Shown here one piece after another: positions 1 through 7,500 of a stretch of 36,391 nt of DNA. A program made the position numbers and the translations under genes. Positions within the stretch are counted from its first letter, which is position 1. Each line of letters starts with the position of its first letter. The stretch spans positions 1-36,391 of the forward strand of contig NZ_LIRE01000241.1 in NCBI RefSeq assembly GCF_001402795.1, read 5' to 3'. The stretch is from Pseudanabaena sp. 'Roaring Creek' (GTDB lineage: Bacteria; Cyanobacteriota; Cyanobacteriia; Pseudanabaenales; Pseudanabaenaceae). The notes under the pieces are model-generated. The model saw only the letters and a program-made list of their open reading frames with translations, did not search any database and was not told the DNA's origin.

Positions 1-1
1 T

Positions 2-151
2 GTCCAACAAAAGCGCTGGGTGGTTGAACGTACTTTTGCTTGGTTTTCTCGCTTTCGGCGTTTGACAAGAGAGTACGAACTTTTACCTGAAACTTCTGAG
101 GCTTTTTTCTATGTCGGCATGATTCACATTCTCCTCAAACGCCTCGCTTAA
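2..151 (+). mobile_element. 3' end of an IS5-type DDE transposase gene (cut by window edge)
   Basis: An open frame runs in from the left edge and stops at TAA 149-151, giving 49 residues. It contains [17 protein letters not shown] followed by a TREYE motif, which matches the C-terminal end of IS5-superfamily (IS427/IS1031-like) transposases, where the glutamate of VERTF is the last acidic residue of the DDE catalytic triad. The rest of the gene lies outside the window, so it cannot be judged intact or not. No clear terminal inverted repeat could be assigned in the 40 bases after the stop. Confidence 0.75.
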
Positions 152-190
152 CTTCTCAAACACGCTCTTACTTATAGGATAAATCAACAG

Positions 191-235
191 CCCAAAGATG
201 AGAGGCGGCGCGAAGCGCCGCCTCTCATCTTTGGG
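191..235. repeat. Family A palindrome (45 bp, perfect)
   Basis: Two perfect 21-bp arms flank the loop GAA. The inner part of the stem reads GGCGGCGC-GAA-GCGCCGCC and the outer part CCCAAAGATGAGA. It lies nine bases beyond the stop codon of the minus-strand methyltransferase gene and could act as its terminator, but the same palindrome recurs in at least seven other gaps of this window, so it is primarily a dispersed repeat. Confidence 0.9.
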
Positions 236-243
236 CTTCGTTG

Positions 244-1092
244 CTATAGCTTTTGCCAAAGTTGAATCTCATAGCAGAGATGCTTGTGAAAAAGAGTCGA
301 GGCATTAAGCCCTTCCGTAATCAAGTTTTTGATTGACTTGCCAAAGAAGTAACGCATAACTTTATAGATCGGTGGAACTGCGATCGCGATTAGATTGCCG
401 ATATATTTCAGGGTCGAAACGCCAAAGGTTTGGAAGCTTTGCACGCAGATATCCAAAGTTGGAGCAATATGTGCCGAAATATCATCGGTCTTGACTAACT
501 TAAATCCCGCCTTCTCCATTGATTTATGCAGATCGGCATTAATCAGACAGTTAGAGAACATTCCTTCCTTATATTCAGGATCTTTCCGTAACATATCTGC
601 TAACAGCACATAACTGCCAGATTTCACCACCACAGCCGAACCTTCTGCGATCATTTCTGGCGACATATATTGAGTGCTTTCGCTAAATAGAATTAGATCG
701 TAGGTAAGTTGTGTGGAATACTTTTGCGGCGCTTGCACAAATTCTTGAAAGGTATCAATATGGAATAAAGCTTTTCCCTTGGTACGTTCCAAGAAATTAG
801 CTTGTTGAAGTGGATCGGGAGCAAGTCCCTCAACTTGTAAACCTTTCTCAATCATCGCTACAGCATTATCTCCATTGCCACAACCAACATCTAATACGGA
901 ATGAATATCGGTGGGAAGGAAAGCGAGAAGATGGGTCGCGTAGGCTTCTTGAGCTACACGCAACTTGGTAACCGTCAACTCATCTGTGGGAGATGGAATT
1001 GGTTCCCAATAACCATAGTGAAGATAGGAAGAGCCTGTCAAATCTCGGTAATATTGCAGTGCAGCGTTTTGGTAGCGAATTACATTGTTCAT
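244..1092 (-). CDS. Class I SAM-dependent methyltransferase, substrate unknown
   Basis: The 282-residue protein has a Rossmann-type methyltransferase core. Motif I VLDVGCGNGDNA (about residues 66-77) is the glycine-rich loop that holds S-adenosylmethionine. A later YDLILFSESTQYM segment fits motif IV, and VVVKSGSYVLLADML fits the strand following it. The N-terminal stretch with HYGYWEP resembles the start of small-molecule methyltransferases of the UbiE/sterol type. A hydrophobic segment near residues 230-245 (YIGNLIAIAVPPIYKVM) suggests membrane contact. It stands alone between a palindrome and the riboswitch gene, so context gives no substrate. The fold is secure from motif I; the substrate is not known. 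Confidence 0.8.
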   Translation of the reverse strand: MNNVIRYQNAALQYYRDLTGSSYLHYGYWEPIPSPTDELTVTKLRVAQEAYATHLLAFLPTDIHSVLDVGCGNGDNAVAMIEKGLQVEGLAPDPLQQANFLERTKGKALFHIDTFQEFVQAPQKYSTQLTYDLILFSESTQYMSPEMIAEGSAVVVKSGSYVLLADMLRKDPEYKEGMFSNCLINADLHKSMEKAGFKLVKTDDISAHIAPTLDICVQSFQTFGVSTLKYIGNLIAIAVPPIYKVMRYFFGKSIKNLITEGLNASTLFHKHLCYEIQLWQKL

Positions 1093-1138
1093 AGATTAGT
1101 AAATATAGCAGTTTTCGCTATGGGCTGTACTAAGTCCA

Positions 1139-1171
1139 AAGGACGAACGGCGCAAAGCTCCGCCCGTCCTT
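1139..1171. repeat. Degenerate family A-like hairpin
   Basis: AGGACGAACGGCGC and GCTCCGCCCGTCCT form an imperfect stem around AAA. It keeps the GGCGC/GCxCCGCC core of family A with several mismatches. It lies just upstream of the methyltransferase gene start, in a run of back-to-back palindromes covering 1139-1387. Confidence 0.6.
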
Positions 1172-1181
1172 ATCTAATACC

Positions 1182-1215
1182 AATTCACGAAAGTGTGACA
1201 ACACTTTCGTGAATT
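1182..1215. repeat. Family D palindrome (34 bp)
   Basis: AATTCACGAAAGTGT and ACACTTTCGTGAATT are perfect 15-bp arms around GACA, preceded by CTAATACC. Related copies lie at 2116-2149, 22791-22816 (one arm broken) and 30596-30649. Its last base is also the first base of the family C element that follows. Confidence 0.85.
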
Positions 1216-1319
1216 ACAGCGCTTTGCGCTCAAACCCAAGCCAAGGAAATTCATGAAAGCCTTGCTAAGCAAGGCTTTCATGAATTTCCTTGTGATTCGT
1301 TTGATCGATAATTGCTGTA
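1215..1319. repeat. Family C MITE-like element, 105 bp
   Basis: The outer ends are TACAGCGCTTTGCGCTCAAA on the left and GATCGATAATTGCTGTA on the right, making a TACAGC/GCTGTA terminal inverted repeat. Inside is a long palindrome (AAGGAAATTCATGAAAG with its complement) around TAA. Two more copies of exactly 105 bp lie at 22641-22745 and 29290-29394. It has no coding capacity, and resembles a miniature inverted-repeat element. Confidence 0.8.
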
Positions 1320-1336
1320 AACACCAAACTCAGTCA

Positions 1337-1387
1337 GGTTATACCCATTCCCAAAATGGCGTTGCCATTTTGGGAATGGGTATAACC
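1337..1387. repeat. 51-bp perfect palindrome
   Basis: GGTTATACCCATTCCC begins a 24-bp arm repeated in complement after the loop GTT. It ends just before the stop codon end of the minus-strand gene 1389-1838, so it may serve as that gene's terminator. No second copy was noticed in the window. Confidence 0.85.
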
Positions 1388-1388
1388 C

Positions 1389-1838
1389 TCATTTAGGGTA
1401 TGTTTCTAAGCAAGGCTGAAACTCTTCCCAACGTCGGTTAACCTGCTCAAAACAATCGGGGGGAAAGATTTTCAGATTTTGGAAAAGATTGATTTCGAGA
1501 TGCTGCTCCATCTTCATCAGGAGAACAATCTCTTTGTCTGGGGCATAATTCCCAACGGCTTGCACAAGAATAGCGATCAATTCTTGATCGAGAGAAAAAG
1601 CTTGAATTGAAGAGATTAATTCTTGTTCAGCAACAAATTGAGATTTGAATTGGGTAACTTCTAAGCCTGTGTTACTAGGAGCGATCGCATTGCGATCGAC
1701 ATCACAAAACACGACTCCTCGACCATGCTGCAAAAAGCCTTGCCATGCCGCATAGCCGATCATCATTAGGTTTGCGTGAATAAAGCTTTTTTGCCAATAG
1801 CCAAAATTGCCTTGCCAATCACTATCTTTTAACTTCAT
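1389..1838 (-). CDS. Unknown 149-residue protein under a cobalamin riboswitch
   Basis: I do not recognise this protein family. The product is 149 residues, soluble-looking, with aromatic-rich N-terminus (YWQKSFIHANLMMIGYAAWQGF) broken into a GRGVVFCDVDRN segment and a C-terminal acidic and aromatic half with a PPDCFEQVNRRW stretch. There is no signal peptide or clear membrane segment. The start is supported by GAGG six bases before ATG. The feature that matters is upstream: a well-formed cobalamin aptamer ends about 37 bases before the start codon on the same strand, so synthesis should fall when adenosylcobalamin or a related corrinoid is plentiful. A role in cobalamin uptake, handling or a B12-sparing reaction is inferred from this alone. 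Confidence 0.75.
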   Translation of the reverse strand: MKLKDSDWQGNFGYWQKSFIHANLMMIGYAAWQGFLQHGRGVVFCDVDRNAIAPSNTGLEVTQFKSQFVAEQELISSIQAFSLDQELIAILVQAVGNYAPDKEIVLLMKMEQHLEINLFQNLKIFPPDCFEQVNRRWEEFQPCLETYPK

Positions 1839-1874
1839 CTATTACCTCGTAGATGTAGATTTATGGATTTGAAA

Positions 1875-2005
1875 TGAGCTTCGGCGGGCGTTCTGACTTT
1901 TTCTGCTTTTCAACAGAAAATCACAGTTGCGGGACAGCGTTGGATTTGCACCAATCTTTCCCCATTACTTTTAGTGACTGCTCCTCACTAAAACCGAAAG
2001 CTGAA
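1875..2005 (-). promoter_or_regulatory. Cobalamin (B12) riboswitch
   Basis: Read on the minus strand, this stretch carries the hallmark B12-box series in order: GGTGCAAATCC, then CGCTGTCCCGCAACTGTGA, then AGTCAGAACGCCCGCC. AGCTTTCGG at the 5' end pairs imperfectly with CCGAAGCT at the 3' end to close helix P1. A TTTTAGTGA...TCACTAAAA hairpin near the 5' side and TTTTCTG...CAGAAAA near the 3' side fit peripheral helices. It sits directly before the gene at 1389-1838. No strong terminator is visible between the aptamer and the GAGG ribosome site, so control of translation is more likely than attenuation. Confidence 0.93.
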
Positions 2006-2050
2006 GTCAAAGTATAACATCTATGGCGATTAGCAATTTTTCATAGGCAG

Positions 2051-2095
2051 GTTTTAAAAGTACAAAATGGCTCTGTCATTTTGTACTTTTAAAAC
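2051..2095. repeat. 45-bp palindrome
   Basis: Arms GTTTTAAAAGTACAAAATG and CATTTTGTACTTTTAAAAC (19 bp, perfect) surround a 7-base loop. It lies between the riboswitch and the STAND cassette promoter region and belongs to the same style of intergenic palindrome as the others here. With the riboswitch and the family D copy it accounts for most of the gene-free stretch 1839-2188. Confidence 0.85.
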
Positions 2096-2115
2096 CCTTA
2101 CTGGGTTTGGTTTTT

Positions 2116-2149
2116 AATTCACAAAAGTGTTAGCACACTCTCGTGAATT
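2116..2149. repeat. Family D palindrome, second copy
   Basis: AATTCACAAAAGTGT is followed after a short loop by ACACTCTCGTGAATT. The outer bases match the copy at 1182-1215 while the stem has two mismatches. It ends 39 bases before the first gene of the STAND cassette, in the likely promoter region. Confidence 0.8.
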
Positions 2150-2188
2150 GGTATTACATCCGCTATATTAGGATAGGCGGCACTTGAT

Positions 2189-3826
2189 ATGGTTCATCCT
2201 CATCCTATAAATCCGACTATGGATCTCGAACTTTCGCGATTTTATAAGGCTTGCAACCCGACGCATCCTCTCGATTCGGGAAATGAAGAGGATCGGAGTT
2301 ATTATGTCGATCTTTCAGCAGTGCGCGGAGCAAGACTGATTGAGAGCATGGTACGCACGATCGCGCGGATTGCTCCCGATGAGGCGACTTGCCAATTATT
2401 TACTGGGCATATCGGCTGTGGCAAGTCAACGGAGCTTTTGCGGTTGAAATATTTACTGGAGCAGCAAAATTTTCATGTAGTTTATTTTGAATGCGATCGC
2501 CAGTTGGAACTGAGTGATGTTGATGTTAGTGATGTGCTGTTAGCGATCGTGGGACAAATCAGTGCCAGTTTAGACAAACAAGAAATAAATATCTTTCCAT
2601 CCTATTTCAAAAAATTATTTGACGAACTCAAAGACATTAAAGATATTCAATCCCTGTTAAAAAATTCAGTAGATTTGAGTAAAACTTTCAAACTATCAGA
2701 AGGAATTGCCGCGCTAATTTCTCAGGCAAAAGACAGTCCATCTCTGCGCCGCCAAATGCACGAACGGTTAGAAGCACGGACTAACAACATCATTAATTCG
2801 ATCAACGAAGAGTTGCTCGCTCCTGCAAAGGAAAAGCTCAAGCAAAGGGGAGTGAGAGGATTAGTGGTCATTGTCGATAATCTAGATCGCATCGAAAATC
2901 GTCTCGATCCTAAAGAGCAGTCACGGGCTGGATATTTGTTTGTCGAACGGGGCGATCAATTGCGCAAGTTAGATTGCCATATGATCTATACAGTTCCTTT
3001 ACGATTGACTTTTTCTAAAGATAGGGAAATTGTCAGGGATCGTTTTGGAACGGATATCAAAATCTTGCCAATGGTTCCAGTGAGATTCGCCAATGGAAGC
3101 ATATGCGAAGAAGGTATGGCATTACTCCGAAGATTTGTGATGCTCAGGGCATTTCCCCATGCTGTTGATGGCTCTACCCAAACTGAGCTAATTAGTAAAG
3201 TATTTGAGAAACTGGAAATTCTAGATCGTTTATGTCAAGTCACTGGTGGGCATGTTCGTAATTTATTGCGTTTGCTATCTGCATGTCTACAGCAGGAAGA
3301 TCCGCCAATTACCTTAGATTTGTTAGAAAGTATTATCAGCCAAGAGCGCAGTCAAAACACTAAAAATATAACCCCAGAGATTTGGGAACTAATTCAAAAT
3401 GTCCGAAACCAAAAACGAGTTGGGGGCGAAGATAATTATGAGAAATTGATTAAAAGTTTTTTGGTATTTGAATATGAATATCAAAATGAAAGTTGGTTTG
3501 ATATCAATCCCCTCGTGGTTGAAGATATCAATCTAAATGAGGAGTCCAATCAATCCGAGACCCAAAATATTCAAGGCTTGGAAGAATTTGTTGATGCCAC
3601 AATTGTTAATGCTTTAAATCAATCGTCTCATCAATATGAAGAATATCTCTCCCAGCGTGATTATAATAAGGCATCTAATCTGGCAAACCAAATCTATGAA
3701 ATGTGTAATGATATAGCAGCAACGTTAGATCCTGAGAAGCAAGGACAAATATATACCAAGGTGGCAGCTTTATCGTCGTATTGGAAATTAAGCCGCGATT
3801 TGTATAAGGGAATAGCTTTAAACTAA
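2189..3826 (+). CDS. P-loop ATPase, first gene of the STAND cassette
   Basis: The 545-residue protein carries Walker A GHIGCGKST (residues 73-81) and a Walker B strand LVVIVDNLDRI (225-235), with aspartates in place for magnesium binding, so it should bind and hydrolyse ATP. The general layout (N-terminal P-loop core, long helical C-terminal half from about residue 330) fits the AAA+/STAND-like part of the P-loop family; I cannot name a closer family. There is no membrane segment. The conserved part seems to begin at M11 (MDLELSRFYKACNP), but AGGCGG ahead of position 2189 favours the longer start. It is followed after 24 bases by the small helical protein and then the WD40 STAND protein, all on the plus strand. 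A regulatory or switch role in that system is inferred. Confidence 0.8.
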   Translation: MVHPHPINPTMDLELSRFYKACNPTHPLDSGNEEDRSYYVDLSAVRGARLIESMVRTIARIAPDEATCQLFTGHIGCGKSTELLRLKYLLEQQNFHVVYFECDRQLELSDVDVSDVLLAIVGQISASLDKQEINIFPSYFKKLFDELKDIKDIQSLLKNSVDLSKTFKLSEGIAALISQAKDSPSLRRQMHERLEARTNNIINSINEELLAPAKEKLKQRGVRGLVVIVDNLDRIENRLDPKEQSRAGYLFVERGDQLRKLDCHMIYTVPLRLTFSKDREIVRDRFGTDIKILPMVPVRFANGSICEEGMALLRRFVMLRAFPHAVDGSTQTELISKVFEKLEILDRLCQVTGGHVRNLLRLLSACLQQEDPPITLDLLESIISQERSQNTKNITPEIWELIQNVRNQKRVGGEDNYEKLIKSFLVFEYEYQNESWFDINPLVVEDINLNEESNQSETQNIQGLEEFVDATIVNALNQSSHQYEEYLSQRDYNKASNLANQIYEMCNDIAATLDPEKQGQIYTKVAALSSYWKLSRDLYKGIALN

Positions 3827-3850
3827 ACTATAGATTGAGAACTTCATTTT

Positions 3851-4444
3851 ATGAGCCAGCAACCTATGATGCCCTCGAGCGATATTATCACCCTTGCAGG
3901 TTCAGTCTTACAGGGGATTAAAGAAGCAAAATCATTGGTAGATAAAATTCCTGTATCACTTTTTCTACCTGCTGGTCGTAGCAATGTTGAGGCTTTACAA
4001 AAAAAGGTGGCTAGTCTAGAACAGTCAGTTACAGTTGGGTTTCCTAAAATGGCACAACTGATTCGTTCTTATTCGGCGCTAATTTCTGAGATAAAAGTCT
4101 CCAAAGCCTTAGCAGATAAAATGTCGGAGTTAACAATTCTTGCACCTCGATTAACGGAAATAGACATAATCGTATCTGGATTTATCAATCAATTAGAAAA
4201 CAACCATGGAAGGATTAGTACCAGTATTAGTCAACTATCAAGCCCTGATGTTTCAGAAAGAGGAATGGTTGATGTCAAGCTTGCCAATGTGAGAGATACC
4301 TTGCGAGATCTTAAAAATCTCGATAAAACTGATTTGAAAATGATGAAACAATATTTCGATCGCATATCTACAGATTACGCTGATGTTGAAGGCTCTTTGT
4401 CTCGTCTATTAGAAAAGATCTTAACTGGCTTTGAAGTTCGTTAG
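3851..4444 (+). CDS. Small helical protein, middle gene of the STAND cassette
   Basis: I do not recognise the family. The 197-residue product is rich in Leu, Ser, Lys and Ile and reads as almost continuous helix. Segments such as VEALQKKVASLEQSVTV, VRDTLRDLKNLDKTDL and DVEGSLSRLLEKIL have heptad-like spacing. There are no cysteines, no catalytic motif and no clear signal peptide. The piece LVDKIPVSLFLPAG near residue 30 is the least helical part. It lies 24 bases after the ATPase gene and 57 before the STAND gene, so the three are probably one transcript. A helical adaptor, or a small membrane-disrupting effector held in check by its neighbours, would both fit; neither is shown. Confidence 0.7.
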   Translation: MSQQPMMPSSDIITLAGSVLQGIKEAKSLVDKIPVSLFLPAGRSNVEALQKKVASLEQSVTVGFPKMAQLIRSYSALISEIKVSKALADKMSELTILAPRLTEIDIIVSGFINQLENNHGRISTSISQLSSPDVSERGMVDVKLANVRDTLRDLKNLDKTDLKMMKQYFDRISTDYADVEGSLSRLLEKILTGFEVR

Positions 4445-4453
4445 TTTGGATCT

Positions 4454-4486
4454 GTCTTGCATTAGTCTTGCATTGGTCTTGCATTA
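4454..4486 (+). repeat. Three 11-bp direct repeats before the STAND gene
   Basis: GTCTTGCATTA, GTCTTGCATTG and GTCTTGCATTA follow each other without spacers. They end two bases before the ribosome site TAAGGA that precedes ATG 4502. The repeat is about one helical turn long and occupies most of the gap between the second and third genes of the cassette. Confidence 0.9.
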
Positions 4487-4501
4487 GTAAGGAACAAAAC
4501 A

Positions 4502-7500
4502 ATGAGTGTTACTGATGTTAATCAAAAATCTTTAAAGAGGTTGGCGCGCATTATCCAGCTAGCGCAAGGGTTTTCATTGTCGATCGCTTTATGTAACTAT
4601 CGCGTATTGCAGGAGCGCGTATTGCAAGACTTGCGATCGCAATTAGCCGAAAATAATTTGCCAGAAACAGCGATCGCCATACTTGAACTGCAACCTGATA
4701 CTAAAACTTTGCTAGCACCGATTCAGGAATTGATGGACAAGGTGCATCGATTGCCAACTGAGCAGAAACCCAAGGTATTAATGGTATTGGGGTTAGATGC
4801 GGTTACGGAAATTGAAGTAGTTCTGAAATCAGCAAATCGGGTGCGGGAGGAATTTGCCAATTGTTTGGAATTTCCGATGGTACTGTGGATGAACGATCGC
4901 ACTCAGGATATTTTGACTCGTGAGGCAAGCGATCTGGCGAACTGGACGACAGCAGGAGCGATCGCCTTTCAGCTTGGGGTAGAAGAACTAAAGGAGTTAG
5001 TACGAGAATCAACGGAGGCAATGTTCGCGCTCTTTCACGACATTGATAAACGAGAAACGGCTCTCAGTACAGAAACCTCCCCTAGTTCGCAACATTTTGA
5101 ACTGATGTCAGCGATCGCTGAACTGGAAAATCAAGAGAGCGAGATCGCTCCAGAATTACGAGCCAACCTAAATTTTGCCTTTGGATGCATTGCTTTCACC
5201 AATAGGGAAATCGCAAAAGCGAAAGAATTTTTAAAAAAATGCTCGGCAATTTTTGCAGTTCGAGATCGACTCAAGCAGGCTATTTGTCAGTTGCAATTGG
5301 GGATGTGCGAGTTCGGGCTCGCCTTTAGCGATCGCTACCACAAGCATCCCTTTTATGAATCTGCGAGGGAATATTTTGCCCAAAGTATTGACTTATTCCG
5401 TCAATTGGATCGTTGGGATTTGGTAGCAATATATATTAATTTTTTGACGGTGACAATGGAAGAATTGCAGAGTGAGGGGCTAGAAACTCTCGCTCGCGAA
5501 GCTTTAGCGCTGAGGCAAATCTACCCCAATCAATTGAGAGAAGCCCACGATCTCGCCATGTTATCCTCAGTCAAACTCGCAGCAAAGGACTATCGCGCTG
5601 CAAAAGAGTTTGCCGAATCAGCTTTAGCGCTCTATCGCGAAGGGGAAGCGTTGAAGTTATCGAATTTAACTTTTTCCCAACGCTATGGCTATGGAAAGTA
5701 TGAAGTCTGGTTAGCAAGGGCTTTGGAGGGATTGGGCGATCGCCAAGGGGCGATCGCGAGATTAGAGGGCGTAAAAGCTAGCTGGCGGCATCAGTACGAC
5801 GCTCAGATCTACGTGTCGGTTTTAAGAGAATTGCGATCGCTCTATACCGCCGCAGGTCGATACCTAGAAGCCTTTGAAACCAAACAACATCAGCGATCGG
5901 TGGAGCAGCAGTATGGACTACGCGCTTTTATTGGTGCAGGTACGCTGAATCCTAAACGAGAAGGAAATAATCCCGATCCCTATACGAATGTAGCGCCGCC
6001 ACCCGATGAGATCGCTCAAGAGATTGAGGCTTCGGGTAGAATGCCAGATGTGAAGAACTTGGTCGATCGCATCGGTCAGGCGCGATTTCCCTTGACTGTA
6101 GTGCATGGGGATTCGGGGGCGGGGAAAAGTTCGATTTTGAGTGGTGGGGTGATTCCTGCTTTAAGATTCAGGGAAAGCTTTGATGGGCGCAGGGTTTTAG
6201 TTTTAGCCGTCAATACCTATAAGGATTGGAGTGGTGAAATTCGGCGGCAGTTACAGAATTATTTTCCCAATCGCGATCGCGATATCGATCCGATTCATCA
6301 TTTCAAGCGGAATATTGATGAGAATTATTTGACGGTATTGATATTCGATCAGTTTGAGGATTTCTTTTTTAAGAAGGAAGATTTTCGCGATCGCCTGCCG
6401 TTTTATAAGTTCCTTAAGGCTTGCTTGCATACGGATTTCGTGCGGGTGGTGCTGTCTCTGCGGGAGGACTATCTGCATTATTTATTGGAATGCGATCGCG
6501 CGGTAGATCTAGAAAAAGTAGAAAACGACATTCTCGGCAAGCAGATTCGTTACTATTTGGGGGACTTTACGCAGGATCAGGCGCGACAGGTAATCGAGGC
6601 TTTGACTAAGCGATCGCAGTTACGTTTGGAGCCTGAGTTAATCGATCGCCTTGTGACGGATTTGAGTGGTGAGCAGTTGCGGATTTTGCCGATTGAGTTG
6701 CAGGTGGTGGGGGCGCAGTTGGAGTCAGAGAATCCTCCTATTTCTACGCTTCAGCAATATCTGGCTCTGACTAGCAGTGATATGGCTTCGCGCCGACCAT
6801 ATCACAATAATTCTGAGAGTAGGGGACGTAAGCCAAGTGAGGTGTTGGTGGAGCGGTGGTTAGAAAATGTGGTGCGGGATTGTGGGGTAGCGAATAAGGA
6901 TTTGGCGGAGAGGGTGTTGTATGCGTTGACGGGGAATGAGGAGAAGCGTCCACAAAAGACGCAAGCGGAACTTGCGGCGGAGTTGTTGGGGGTGGGATCT
7001 GATAATGGTTTTCGATCCCCCCCAGCCCCCCTTAAAAAGGGGGGAGAAGAGTTAAGCCAAGTCTCCCTTGTGAGGCATGGAGAGTTAAGCCAAGTCCCCC
7101 TTTTTAAGGGGATCGAACCTCTCAACGAAGCAGAAAATCTCTCGCTAGTGCTGGCGGTTCTGGTTGGTTCGGGGCTTGCTTTTCGGGTGAGTAGTTCGCC
7201 TGATGACCGTTTTCAGTTGATTCATGATTATTTGGTTAGCTTTATTCGCAAAAAATATGTCTTCGGTATGGCGGAAGAGTTGCGGATGACCAAAGAACAG
7301 TTGCGATCGGCTTTAGTTGAGAAAGATAACGCCTTAGCAGAGAAAGATAAAGAACTCCAACGTGCTGAAATTGCCGAAATCGAAGCTTTAAGTATTTCCT
7401 GCGAAGCTTATTGGCTTGCCCATAAGGAGCTAGACGCGATGGTGGCAGGATTAAGAGCAGCAAGGCGCATCTTCGATCCTAATATCCGCAAGATTATTCC

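Noticed and set aside
1139-1387. Run of palindromes resembling a CRISPR array
   Set aside because: The palindromes differ in sequence and length and have no regular spacers; they are dispersed intergenic repeats. No cas genes are present.
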